Shown here: positions 43,207 to 51,857 of the stretch, piece by piece
Numbering within the stretch: the first letter of the stretch is position 1
How the letters are laid out: every line of letters starts with the position of its first letter
NCBI GenBank assembly: GCA_012517905.1
Contig: JAAYUE010000005.1
Coordinates: forward strand, 1 to 59,149
Reading direction: 5' to 3'
DNA: 59,149 nt
From: Clostridiales bacterium
GTDB lineage: Bacteria; Bacillota; Clostridia; Christensenellales; CAG-138
The notes under the pieces: model-generated
Told to the model about the DNA's origin: nothing
Seen by the model: the letters and a program-made list of their open reading frames with translations, nothing else
The model's database searches: none
Translations under genes and position numbers: made by a program

Positions 43207-44742
43207 TCACTGCACTGTTTCGGTAAAGCGTTTACCGTTCGCCTCGGCGTACAGGCCGGAGAGCGAGCGATAGAGCTTTTGATACTGCATAAACAGCCCG
43301 TCGTACACCGCCTGATTCTCCGCGCTTGGGACAAACGTCTCGCTCACGCGGACAAACTGCTTCGCCGCCGCAAAATCCGGCAGCTCGCCGAGGCCGATGA
43401 GCGCGACGACCGCCGCCCCGACCGCGCCCGCGTTGCGCGGGTTGTCCACCACGCTGATCCTGCGCCCCGTCACGTCCGAGAGAATCTGCATCCAGCCCCG
43501 GTCCAGCGCGCCGCCGCCGATGATGCGGATATCGGCGCAGTCGATGCCGTAATCGCTCGAAAAATTCTGCAAAATCCAGCGGATGTTGTAGGCGATGCCT
43601 TCGTAGACCGCGCGCATGAGATGCTCGCGCGTGTGCACCATGGTGATGTTGAAGAGCGTGGCGCGCGTGGTCGTGCTCGAAACGGGACAGCGCTCGCCCA
43701 GCATCCACGGCGTGCAGATCAGCCCGTCGCTGCCCGGCGGCACGCTTGCAATCACGCCGTCCATAAAGTCGAACACGCCGGTTCCGTATTTCTCTTTCTC
43801 GTGGCGGAAAAACTGGTCGCGAATCCATTCGATGTTCGCGCCCGCGCTCTCCGTAATGCCTGCGATGAGGTTCATCCCGGGGTCCGCGCTCTGAATCGCC
43901 GCCGCGCCGTGCCGAAAGCTGTCCTTCGTCTTTGTCGCCGCCGCAACCCAGGCCGAGGTGCCGAGGTAAACATGCACGTCCCCGTCGGACTGCTGCCCCG
44001 CGCCGACCGCCGCGGCCTGCACGTCGTCGCAGCCGCCGAATACCGGCGTACCCTCGAGCAGGCCCGTCTCCCGCGCGGCCTGTTTTGACAGGGGAGCGAT
44101 TAGGTCCGTGCTTTTCACCAGCGGCGGCAGCTTCTTCATGTCGATGCCCGCCAGCGGCAGCACACTCATCCAGGTCTTTTTTCGAAGGTCGAAACCGTAG
44201 CCGGACGCGCCGGAGAGCTCCGTAACCATCTTGCCCGTGCAGCGGAATTTCAGATATCCGTTCACGTCGAGGATACGAAACGCGTTTCGATAGACCTCCG
44301 GCCGTTCTTCCTTGAGCCAGATGATCTTTGCGATGCAGTCCTTGCCCATGATCGGCGTGCCGGCCAGCAGCGTAAAGAGCCGCTTGCCGCCGATTTTTTT
44401 CATGATGCCCTGCGCCTGCTTTTCCGCGCGCCCGTCGACCCAGGTGATGTTCGGGTAGAGCACCTCGCCGCTTTCGGAGACGGGGATCACGCCCTGCGCC
44501 TGCGTGGAGAAGACGATCGCCGCAACGCTTTCGGGCGAGATATCGTTGTCCGTCAGCACGCGGCGGCTCGTTTCGCAGACGGCCTTCCAGTAGTCGGCGG
44601 GGTGCTGCTCCACCCAGGCGGGGTTTGGATAATACGTCGGATATGGCTCGCTCGCCGTCGCGCGGATCGTTCCGTCGAAGCGGACGAGCACCGCCTTATC
44701 GGAGCTGGTGCCGATATCATGGGCGAGAATATAGCGTTCCAT
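43207..44742 (-). CDS. FGGY-family carbohydrate kinase
   Basis: This 511-residue kinase begins YILAHDIGTSSDKAVLV and has the FGGY blocks ITWVDGRAEKQA, GCDDVQAAAVGAG and IIGGGALDRGWMQILSDVTGR. It should phosphorylate a ketose, polyol or sugar acid with ATP. GGGAGGC precedes the ATG. Placed between an aminotransferase and a class II aldolase, it likely makes the phosphate that the aldolase cleaves. Confidence 0.93.
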   Translation of the reverse strand: MERYILAHDIGTSSDKAVLVRFDGTIRATASEPYPTYYPNPAWVEQHPADYWKAVCETSRRVLTDNDISPESVAAIVFSTQAQGVIPVSESGEVLYPNITWVDGRAEKQAQGIMKKIGGKRLFTLLAGTPIMGKDCIAKIIWLKEERPEVYRNAFRILDVNGYLKFRCTGKMVTELSGASGYGFDLRKKTWMSVLPLAGIDMKKLPPLVKSTDLIAPLSKQAARETGLLEGTPVFGGCDDVQAAAVGAGQQSDGDVHVYLGTSAWVAAATKTKDSFRHGAAAIQSADPGMNLIAGITESAGANIEWIRDQFFRHEKEKYGTGVFDFMDGVIASVPPGSDGLICTPWMLGERCPVSSTTTRATLFNITMVHTREHLMRAVYEGIAYNIRWILQNFSSDYGIDCADIRIIGGGALDRGWMQILSDVTGRRISVVDNPRNAGAVGAAVVALIGLGELPDFAAAKQFVRVSETFVPSAENQAVYDGLFMQYQKLYRSLSGLYAEANGKRFTETVQ

Positions 44743-44835
44743 CTGGCTGCCTCCCGTCGGTGTCTGTCCATTGCTGCTTTGTTTCGGCGTTTGTCCGCGT
44801 TCGCAACCCGCGCGAACCCCGCCTGAACGCCTGGT

Positions 44836-46323
44836 TCAGCGCATTCCCGTGTTCACCACTTTGGAAAACACCGTTTCAAAGCGGGTCAGCGCGTCGGCAA
44901 TCACCTCGTCCGTATCCGCAAGCGACGTATAGAGCCGGCTGCCGGCGAGGGTGACGATGCCGTTTGCCATGTACGCCGCGCCCATGCGCTCCATGGAGTC
45001 CTTGCGCCGCGTCATCATCTCTTTGTTTTTCAGCAGGCCCAGCGCGGACTTGACAAAGCTCATGCTCGAGTAGTCGTAACTCATCGCGCCCGTGCACTCG
45101 AGATGCACGATGGAGCCCTGATTATACGCCACGAACGGCAGGCCGTATTTTGCAATCAACGCCTTCAGCCCGTCCGCGAGCTTGTCGCCCTGCCTGCCCG
45201 CAATTTCGCAGGCATTCGTGCGCTCGATTTCGCGGATGGCCGTGTATCCCGCAATCGACGAGAGCGGATTCGCCGCAAGCGTGCCGCCGACATAGGCGCG
45301 GTGTTTGCCGGTCGCAACCCCCGCCGCCATGAGCGAAGCGTATTCCTGCTTGCCGCCGACGCCGCCCGCCGCGGGATATCCGCCCGCGACGATCTTGCCG
45401 AAGATCGTCAGATCCGGCACGACGCCAAAATAGCCCTGCGCACCGGAGAGCGCGACGCGGAACCCCGTCACCACCTCGTCGAAGATCATCAGCGCGCCGT
45501 ATCTGTCGCAGAGCGCGCGCACGCCGGCGTTGTAGTCCTTCGCCACGGGACGCGTGCCGCTCTCGGGTCCGACGGGCTCCACGATGACCGCCGCCGTGCC
45601 GCCTTTGAGGCGGTTGAGGCGCAGCATGGCTTCGAGCATGTCCAGATCGTTCGGGCGCACCTCGTCGGTCAGCGAATAGCACGCGCGCGGAATCCCGTGG
45701 GATTCCAGCAGCGCGCGGCTGCCGGGAATTTTCAGCCCGTACACCATCTGATCGGACCAGCCGTGGTACGCGCCGCCGATTTTGACGACGCGCTTCTTCC
45801 CCGTCGCGATGCGCGCGATGCGAAGGCTCGCCATCACCGCCTCCGTGCCGCTGCCGAGCATGCGGAACATCTCGACCGCGGGCATGTGCCGGTGGATCTC
45901 TTTTGCAATCAGCAGCTCCGCCTCGTGCAGCAGCCCCGTCACCGGGCCGCAGGTTTCGATGAGCTCCATCGCGGCCTTTCGCACGGTCTCGTTGTTGCTG
46001 CCGAGGATGGTCGGCCCGCCCGCCTGTAAAAAGTCGATGTAGCGGTTGCCGTCCGCGTCGGTCAGATAGGCCCCCTCGGCCTTGGCCACGCAGATGGGAA
46101 AGGGTTTATTGAACGCGAGATTGTGCTGCACGCCGCCGGGGATGTACGCTTTCGCCTCGTCGTAGATCTGCTTCGAGCGGGCGCATCGTTCGTCGAAATA
46201 GCGCAGCACGCCGGATTGGTAGTATTCTTCCGAAACCTCGTGGATGGGTTCGCTCGTGAGTTTTTTCAGTTGTTCGTTGATCGCGCCGGGATCGTCCCAG
46301 CGGCTGATTCCGCAGTGTTCCAT
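44836..46323 (-). CDS. class III aminotransferase (glutamate-semialdehyde-aminomutase-like)
   Basis: This 495-residue PLP enzyme has SGTEAVMASLRIAR, GGAYHGWSDQ, IFDEVVTGFR and the PLP Lys in LTIFGKIVAGGYPAAG. It resembles HemL but is longer by about 60 N-terminal residues. It is not with heme genes. Within this operon it may move the amino group from or to a sugar or polyol. The ribosome site is weak; it may be coupled to the TetR gene 52 bp upstream. Confidence 0.92.
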   Translation of the reverse strand: MEHCGISRWDDPGAINEQLKKLTSEPIHEVSEEYYQSGVLRYFDERCARSKQIYDEAKAYIPGGVQHNLAFNKPFPICVAKAEGAYLTDADGNRYIDFLQAGGPTILGSNNETVRKAAMELIETCGPVTGLLHEAELLIAKEIHRHMPAVEMFRMLGSGTEAVMASLRIARIATGKKRVVKIGGAYHGWSDQMVYGLKIPGSRALLESHGIPRACYSLTDEVRPNDLDMLEAMLRLNRLKGGTAAVIVEPVGPESGTRPVAKDYNAGVRALCDRYGALMIFDEVVTGFRVALSGAQGYFGVVPDLTIFGKIVAGGYPAAGGVGGKQEYASLMAAGVATGKHRAYVGGTLAANPLSSIAGYTAIREIERTNACEIAGRQGDKLADGLKALIAKYGLPFVAYNQGSIVHLECTGAMSYDYSSMSFVKSALGLLKNKEMMTRRKDSMERMGAAYMANGIVTLAGSRLYTSLADTDEVIADALTRFETVFSKVVNTGMR

Positions 46324-46375
46324 CGATCGATCGCTTTCCGGATATCGGGGGGAGGACGCCCGGCGGTATCCTGTT

Positions 46376-46960
46376 TTATTTCGTCTGACCGCCCGCCTGC
46401 CTGCCGCGCAGCAGGTAGTCCAGCATGGTTCTCATGTCCTTTTGCATCTGCTCCTTGTCAAAGGGCAGCCCGTAGGCGAGCAGATGGTTGACCTGGCCGT
46501 AATAGAGCCCGACCGTCATCTGCGCGAGCATCTGCGCCGACACCGCGGCGTCCGTCGGAAACGGGGCGTATTCCATTTCATACTGCCGCGCGATGAGCCG
46601 CTCGATCTCTCCGATTCTGCCGCTCTCGCCGCCGAGGACCGTCGCGTTGGTGAGCCGCGCCACCACGCGCGGATAGTTCGCCGTGTCGTCGATGAGTTTC
46701 TCCAGCAGCGCGTGAATCAGCGCGAGGCCCTTGAGTTCGGACTGCTCGCCAAACTCGATCAGCTCGCCGATCTCCGCAACCGCAAGCGCCTGCTGCAGCT
46801 CCCCCGCGTCAGCAAAATGGTTGAACACCGTCGTGCGGCAAACGCCCGCCTGAATCGCGATGTCGTCAAAGGGCACGTTGCCGACGCCGTGTTTTTCATA
46901 GAGCACCTTTGCCGCGTGCAAAATAGCCCGCTGGGTCTTCGTACGCTTCCGTTCGCTCAT
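46376..46960 (-). CDS. TetR-family transcription regulator
   Basis: The 194 residues start with a TetR HTH: TQRAILHAAKVLYEKHGVGNVPFDDIA in the first part, then the recognition helix CRTTVFNHF. The C-terminal ligand domain is not specific to a known subgroup. AGGAGG lies 7 nt before the ATG at 46960. It is the first gene of the aminotransferase-kinase-aldolase operon and probably represses it. Confidence 0.9.
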   Translation of the reverse strand: MSERKRTKTQRAILHAAKVLYEKHGVGNVPFDDIAIQAGVCRTTVFNHFADAGELQQALAVAEIGELIEFGEQSELKGLALIHALLEKLIDDTANYPRVVARLTNATVLGGESGRIGEIERLIARQYEMEYAPFPTDAAVSAQMLAQMTVGLYYGQVNHLLAYGLPFDKEQMQKDMRTMLDYLLRGRQAGGQTK

Positions 46961-47302
46961 TTCGTTTCCTCCTGTCGTTCTGCCTGCTCTGCTTTTCATT
47001 CTGATGGCGGGACGGACCGACGCCATATCGTTGTGATTTGAATGGTTGAATATAAATTGGATTTTAGTACAGATTTAACGTATCATGTTTCGCATTGCGC
47101 GTCAATAGATATGCGAATAAAACCCTGCGGCGACGCCTGTTTTTTGAGTTTTTCGAGTCTTTGTTTCCCTATGGCGCTCAACCTGTGGTTTCGCTATAAT
47201 TTACAAAAATCAAACCTGCAGTTGATTGTTTTTTGAAACGGTATCTGATAGGATAGCAGCGTGTGTGATTTGCTTCATACACCGGAAACGGAGGAATACA
47301 GC
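46961..47302. other. divergent upstream region of TetR and radical SAM genes
   Basis: An AT-rich stretch without genes. A plus-strand TATAAT lies near 47194 without a good -35; no clear TetR operator palindrome was found. Confidence 0.4.
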
Positions 47303-48400
47303 TTGGATACCGGATTTGATCTGGATCGATATCTGACCGAGGGCGTGGAGAGCATCGTCAGGGACGCGCTCGCCGCCAGCCTGAAGAACCCGAAGGAGAC
47401 GGCGTTTCTGCTCTCCTACGCGCTCGCCGCCAAGCGGGCGGCCGCCGCGCGGCAGGCGCATGCCGAATCGGGAAGGCACATCCCGTCTTTTTTAATCGCA
47501 AGCATCACAAACCGCTGCAACCTGCACTGCGCGGGCTGCTATGCGCGCGCCAACAACCTCTGCGACGACGGCGCCGGCGATGCGCTGCTGACGGACGAAG
47601 AATGGGCCCGCATCTTTTCGCAGGCGGCGCAGGCCGGCGTTTCGTTCATCCTGCTCGCGGGCGGGGAGCCGATGCTGCGGCGCGGCGTGCTGGAGCGCGC
47701 GGCGGCCCGGCGGGATATCCTCTTTCCGGTGTTTACCAACGGCACGCTGCTCAGCGACGGCATGCTCGCCCTGCTGGACGAGCACCGGAACCTCGTGCCC
47801 ATCGTCAGCATCGAGGGCGACGAGCGGCTGACCGACGCGCGACGCGGAAGCGGCACCTATGCAAAACTTGCCGCCAATCTGGAACGCATGCATCAACAGG
47901 GCATCCTCTTCGGCGTTTCCGTCACGCTGACCACCGAAAACATCGACGTCGTCACGGGCGACGCGTTTCTGGACACCCTGCGCGCGTTCGGCGCGAAGGT
48001 CGCGTTTTATGTCGATTACGTCCCCGCCGACCCGGGCACCGAGGCGCTTGCGCCCGGCGACGCCGAGCGGGCGCGTCTGGCCGACCGGCTCGACGAGCTG
48101 CGCCGCGTGCAGGACGGCATGGTCTACGTTTCCTTTCCCGGGGACGAGCAGTTCTCCGGCGGGTGCCTCGCGGCGGGACGCGGATTTTTCCACATCAACC
48201 CCACGGGCGGCGCGGAGCCCTGCCCGTTTTCGCCGGTTTCGGACGTAAACCTCAAGCAGGTTTCGCTGCTCGAAGCGCTCGACTCCCCGCTCTTTACCCA
48301 GCTTCGCGCAAGCGACCTGCTCAAAGGGCATCACGACGGCGCCTGCGCGCTCTTCGGCAAGGACGAGGAGCTCGCGGCCATGCGCGGCGGCGTCGCCTGA
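47303..48400 (+). CDS. radical SAM protein with C-terminal auxiliary-cluster-like region
   Basis: The core motif is SITNRCNLHCAGCYARANN (about residue 70), followed by ILLAGGEPMLR. The end has GGCLAAGRGFFHINPTGGAEPCPFSPVSD, like the SPASM-type tail of peptide- or cofactor-modifying enzymes, but with few Cys. I chose TTG at 47303 because GGAGG lies 8 nt upstream; a GTG at 47261 is possible. It is 39 bp from a hemolysin III gene. Substrate unknown. Confidence 0.85.
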   Translation: MDTGFDLDRYLTEGVESIVRDALAASLKNPKETAFLLSYALAAKRAAAARQAHAESGRHIPSFLIASITNRCNLHCAGCYARANNLCDDGAGDALLTDEEWARIFSQAAQAGVSFILLAGGEPMLRRGVLERAAARRDILFPVFTNGTLLSDGMLALLDEHRNLVPIVSIEGDERLTDARRGSGTYAKLAANLERMHQQGILFGVSVTLTTENIDVVTGDAFLDTLRAFGAKVAFYVDYVPADPGTEALAPGDAERARLADRLDELRRVQDGMVYVSFPGDEQFSGGCLAAGRGFFHINPTGGAEPCPFSPVSDVNLKQVSLLEALDSPLFTQLRASDLLKGHHDGACALFGKDEELAAMRGGVA

Positions 48401-48439
48401 ACGAGCACCGCCTTATTTCATTTTCCAAGCGGAGGATAC

Positions 48440-49108
48440 ATGAGAATTCCCCTGATCGAACGCCATCTGCCGGGGTACACGCGCGGCGAAGAGATCTTTC
48501 ATATGGTTTCCCACATCGCCGGCGGCGTGTTTGCGTTTGTCGCGCTGCTTCTGTGCGTCGTCAAGTCCTCGCTCGGCGGCAGCGCCTGGGCGATCGCTTC
48601 GTCCATCGTCTACGGCATCACCATGATCGTGCTGTACTGCCTTTCGAGCGTGTATCACGGCCTGAAACCGTCTCTTGGCAAAAAGGTTTTGCAGGTGCTC
48701 GACCACTGCTCGATCTATTTCATGATCGCGGGTACGTATACGCCGATTCTGCTCATGGCCATGCGGCCGCTCTATCCCGCCGTCGCATGGGCGGTGTTCG
48801 GCGCGGAGTGGGCGCTCACCGCGCTTGCGGTCACCCTCACGGCCATCGACCTGCGTCAGTATCGCGTATTTTCGATGTTCTGCTACCTCTTCATGGGTTG
48901 GGCGATCGTCTTCGTCGCGCCGTATGCCGTCCGCGCGCTCTCCGGCGCGGGGTTCTGGCTGCTGCTCTCCGGCGGGTTCGCCTATACGCTCGGCGCAATC
49001 CTGTACGGTCTCGGCTCAAAGCGCCGCTGGTTCCACGCGCTGTTCCATCTGTTTGTGCTGGCGGGCAGCGTGCTCCAGTTTCTTGCGATCTTCCTCTACG
49101 TCATCTAG
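48440..49108 (+). CDS. hemolysin III/PAQR-family membrane protein
   Basis: This 222-residue protein has seven helices. The family signature is present: E-x6-H at the start (EEIFHMVSH), SSVYHG, DHCSIYFMIAGTYTP and HALFHLFV, whose His and Asp residues form a metal site in PAQR proteins. It belongs to the YqfA-like bacterial branch, of uncertain function (lipid or membrane homeostasis). It follows the radical SAM gene and is probably co-transcribed. Confidence 0.92.
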   Translation: MRIPLIERHLPGYTRGEEIFHMVSHIAGGVFAFVALLLCVVKSSLGGSAWAIASSIVYGITMIVLYCLSSVYHGLKPSLGKKVLQVLDHCSIYFMIAGTYTPILLMAMRPLYPAVAWAVFGAEWALTALAVTLTAIDLRQYRVFSMFCYLFMGWAIVFVAPYAVRALSGAGFWLLLSGGFAYTLGAILYGLGSKRRWFHALFHLFVLAGSVLQFLAIFLYVI

Positions 49109-49120
49109 CGCGCAAATCGA

Positions 49121-49155
49121 ACAAGTCTCCCGCAAAAAACGGGAGACTTGTTTTT
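49121..49155. terminator. strong bidirectional terminator
   Basis: A perfect 12-bp stem ACAAGTCTCCCG/CGGGAGACTTGT with a 7-nt loop is followed by TTTT, ending the hemolysin III transcript and possibly the convergent Crp/Fnr transcript. Confidence 0.93.
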
Positions 49156-49174
49156 ACGTTAATTCCTGTCGCGT

Positions 49175-49867
49175 TTATAGCTCGATTTCGCTTTTCAGGT
49201 GAAAGCTGCTCCGCTCGAAGCTCAGCAAGCCTTCGTCCCGCATCTTACAGAGCTCGTTGCTCATGGCGCTGCGATCCACGCAGAGGTAATCCGCCAGCTG
49301 CTGGCGGTTAAACGGAATCTCGAATACGTCGCTGCCCGCCGCGAGAGACTGCCCCGAGAGATAGGAAAGCAGCTTTTCGCGCGTGGTGCGCTTGCTCATG
49401 TGGGAGAGCTTTCTCGTGAGCGCAAGGTTTTTTTTCGCCGACTCGGCGAGCAGGTTTTGCACCAGTCGCGTATGAAAGCGGCACGCGCTCGAGCAGATCT
49501 CCAGCATGTGCCGCGCGTCGATCATCATCACGAGGCTCGGCTCGGCGGCGACCACGCTCACGCGCAGCAGTTCGCCCGGCAAAAAGGCGTACGACTCGCC
49601 GAAGAGGTCCCCCGGCCACGCGTCCGCGATGATGTTGCGGTTGCCCCAGAAGTCTTCCTCGATGATCTGCGCCCTGCCGGAGATCACCATGCCGACCGCG
49701 GTGATGTCCTCTCCCTGCCGCAGGATCATCTCGTTTTTCGCAAACTCGCGGTAGCTCGGCGCGATGCAGCCGATCAACGTCGGCAGTTCCGCCTCCGTCG
49801 TGCCGCGAAAAAGCGATGTTTTTTTCAAAAACGCGTAGGATACCTGCGAATTCCCCGCTGCGCTCAT
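49175..49867 (-). CDS. Crp/Fnr-family regulator, HcpR-like
   Basis: This 230-residue regulator has a cyclic-nucleotide-binding-like sensor (residues 10-130; ILRQGEDITAVGMVISG, GDLFGESYAFLP). It ends with a Crp HTH (FNRQQLADYLCVDRSAMSNEL). There is no FNR-type Cys cluster at the N-terminus. The ATG at 49867 has AAGGG 9 nt upstream. It is divergent from a 4Fe-4S protein gene, an arrangement known for HcpR regulators of nitrosative-stress genes. Confidence 0.88.
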   Translation of the reverse strand: MSAAGNSQVSYAFLKKTSLFRGTTEAELPTLIGCIAPSYREFAKNEMILRQGEDITAVGMVISGRAQIIEEDFWGNRNIIADAWPGDLFGESYAFLPGELLRVSVVAAEPSLVMMIDARHMLEICSSACRFHTRLVQNLLAESAKKNLALTRKLSHMSKRTTREKLLSYLSGQSLAAGSDVFEIPFNRQQLADYLCVDRSAMSNELCKMRDEGLLSFERSSFHLKSEIEL

Positions 49868-50036
49868 GGCAATCATCCCTTTCCGATGTGATTATACCGC
49901 AAATCGTTCGGCTGTTTCGTTGTATTTCCAACCGATCCGTTTTGATTAGCATAGTATACTGCGTGTAAACCGTCAAGATGCAATACGGCCTTTGACCGCC
50001 GACCGGAAAGACGGAAAACGGAAAGGAATTTTTCAT

Positions 50037-50768
50037 ATGCTGCGTAAAATCATTCAGATAGACGACGCCCTCTGCAACGGTTGCGGCGCATGCGCAAGTG
50101 CATGCCACGAGGGCGCAATCGCCATGGTGGACGGCAAGGCCCGGCTCCTGCGGGACGATTACTGCGACGGGCTTGGCGACTGTCTGCCCGCCTGTCCGAC
50201 CGGCGCAATCACGTTTGTGGAGCGCGAAGCCGCCGCATACGACGAAGCCGCGGTCAAGGCAAAGCAGGCAACGACACTGGAACAAACGCGGAACGCGCCC
50301 ATTCGGCACCTTGGCTGTCCCGGCACGCGCAGCCGCTCCATCGAGCGCGCGTCGTGCGCCGGGCAGGAGCAAAGCGCCCGCCCGCGTCCGGAGAGCGGGG
50401 CGCCGTCCTGCCTGAACCAGTGGCCGGTGCAGATCAAGCTCGCGCCCGTCAACGCGCCGTATTTTAACCGTGCGAAGCTGCTTGTCGCCGCGGACTGCAC
50501 GGCCTATGCGCGCGCGGATTTTCACGAACGCTTCATGAAAAATCGCGTGACGCTCATCGGCTGTCCGAAGCTGGACATGACGGACTATTCGGAAAAGCTC
50601 GCCGACATTCTGCGCAGCAACGACATCCGCAGCATCGACGTCGTGCGCATGGAGGTCCCCTGCTGTGGCGACCTCGAGCAGGCGGTGCAGCGCGCGCTGA
50701 AGGAGAGCGGCAAGATGATCCCCTGGCAGGTGATCACCATCGCCACGGACGGCGAACTATTGGAATAA
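50037..50768 (+). CDS. 4Fe-4S ferredoxin-like protein, FrdX type
   Basis: The N-terminal 65 residues hold two cluster motifs, CNGCGACASACHEGA and YCDGLGDCLPACPTGA. The C-terminal part has GCPG, WPVQIKLAPVNAPYF, ADCTAYA, IGCPKLD and VPCCGDLEQ, typical of the ferredoxins found with HcpR and hybrid cluster protein in Clostridia. It probably passes electrons in nitric-oxide or hydroxylamine defence; the hybrid cluster protein gene itself is not in the window. AAGGA lies before the ATG. The last six codons are part of a tandem duplication. Confidence 0.9.
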   Translation: MLRKIIQIDDALCNGCGACASACHEGAIAMVDGKARLLRDDYCDGLGDCLPACPTGAITFVEREAAAYDEAAVKAKQATTLEQTRNAPIRHLGCPGTRSRSIERASCAGQEQSARPRPESGAPSCLNQWPVQIKLAPVNAPYFNRAKLLVAADCTAYARADFHERFMKNRVTLIGCPKLDMTDYSEKLADILRSNDIRSIDVVRMEVPCCGDLEQAVQRALKESGKMIPWQVITIATDGELLE

Positions 50769-50858
50769 GCACGTCAACTGCGAAATCCGCAACTGTAATA
50801 TTTCGGCGAACTATTGGAATAGGAAAGTCAACTGTGAAATCCGCAACCGTAATATTTC
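50751..50858 (+). repeat. 54-bp tandem duplication covering the ferredoxin gene end
   Basis: Copies 50751-50804 and 50805-50858 both start GGCGAACTATTGGAATA and differ at only a few positions. The first includes the last codons and the TAA stop of the gene; in the second the stop reads TAG and is not used. Confidence 0.88.
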
Positions 50859-50959
50859 ATCGTTTTTCTCGAATTTGTTGTCTGGTTTCGTAACGACACA
50901 GTTAATTTCAATGGCGCATGTTCGGCCGGAGACTTAAAAAACACTTAAATTCATGCAGG

Positions 50960-50983
50960 AAAAAGCCCGTTTCCGGCTTTTTC
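50960..50983 (+). terminator. terminator of the ferredoxin gene
   Basis: AAAAAGCC pairs with GGCTTTTT around a 7-nt loop, followed by a T-rich stretch. Confidence 0.7.
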
Positions 50984-51039
50984 TTGCTTTTTTCAACAAC
51001 AGTTATATAATGTAATTATCTTGTATAGACAGGAAGTCT
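50984..51039 (+). promoter_or_regulatory. promoter and operator of the second GntR gene
   Basis: TTGCTT (50984-50989) and TATAAT (51006-51011) are 16 bp apart. Directly after the start of transcription lies AGAC-AGGAA-GTCT (51027-51039), which resembles UTRA/GntR operators and suggests autoregulation. Confidence 0.55.
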
Positions 51040-51059
51040 GTTTCCAGGAGGTGAACGGG

Positions 51060-51776
51060 TTGAACTCCAAAGCGCCGCCGATCTTTCGGCAGATCATCGA
51101 CCACATCAATGCCGGCATCGAAAGCGGCATGTATGTGCATGGCAAAGCGATACCGTCCGAACCCGAACTCTGCAGGCAGTTTGACACCACGCGCATGACC
51201 GTACGCCGCGCCATCGACGCGCTGGTCAACGAAGGAAAGCTCTTTCGCATACAGGGCAAAGGCACCTTCGTTTCCCATATGGAACTCGACAAAACGTATC
51301 AAAAGCAGGGGTTCACCAGCAACATGCTCTCCCTCAGCGTGCATCCTTCCAGCAAAGTGCTCATGGCCGGCCCTTGCATGGGGGATCGGGAGGTACAAAA
51401 AGGTCTGGAGCTCGACGCCGACGAACCGCTCTTCTGCCTCAAGCGCATCCGGCTGGCGGACGACGAGCCGATCGCCGTGGAGCGCGTCTGGCTCTCGCTC
51501 AGGCGCTTTCCGCGCCTGCCGGAGTTCGACTTTGAGGCGGCGTCGCTTTTCGACGTGCTGCACCGCGAATTCGGTCTGGATCTGACAAACGGCTATGCCA
51601 AGCAGCGAGTCAACGCCGTTACCGTCAGCGGCGAGGACGCCGAAACGCTGTTCGGCACGAAGCGGGGCGTCGCGCTGCGCATTCGAAATGTGGATTATGA
51701 CAAGACGCACAGGCCGTTTGCCATGTCGGACGCCTATTATCACGGCGGAAAGTATACGCTGGACGTCGTCATTTGA
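51060..51776 (+). CDS. GntR-family regulator, HutC/UTRA type
   Basis: This 238-residue regulator has a winged HTH (IPSEPELCRQFDTTRMTVRR, then GKGTFVS) and a UTRA domain (FCLKRIRLADDEPIAVERVW, then FDVLHREFGL). It starts at TTG 51060 with AGGAGG 8 nt upstream. It has no co-directional target gene in the window, so its regulon lies elsewhere. Confidence 0.92.
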   Translation: MNSKAPPIFRQIIDHINAGIESGMYVHGKAIPSEPELCRQFDTTRMTVRRAIDALVNEGKLFRIQGKGTFVSHMELDKTYQKQGFTSNMLSLSVHPSSKVLMAGPCMGDREVQKGLELDADEPLFCLKRIRLADDEPIAVERVWLSLRRFPRLPEFDFEAASLFDVLHREFGLDLTNGYAKQRVNAVTVSGEDAETLFGTKRGVALRIRNVDYDKTHRPFAMSDAYYHGGKYTLDVVI

Positions 51777-51795
51777 AACGATCTGCGACCATTAC

Positions 51796-51831
51796 AAAGC
51801 GACCGCCCCCTCAGAGGGGACGGCCGCTTTT
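51796..51831 (+). terminator. terminator after the second GntR gene
   Basis: A GC-rich stem of AAGCG-ACCGCCCC and GGGG-ACGG-CCGCTT with a short loop is followed by TTTT. Confidence 0.85.
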
Positions 51832-51857
51832 ATTCCAATCACGCGTAGATCAGAGGA

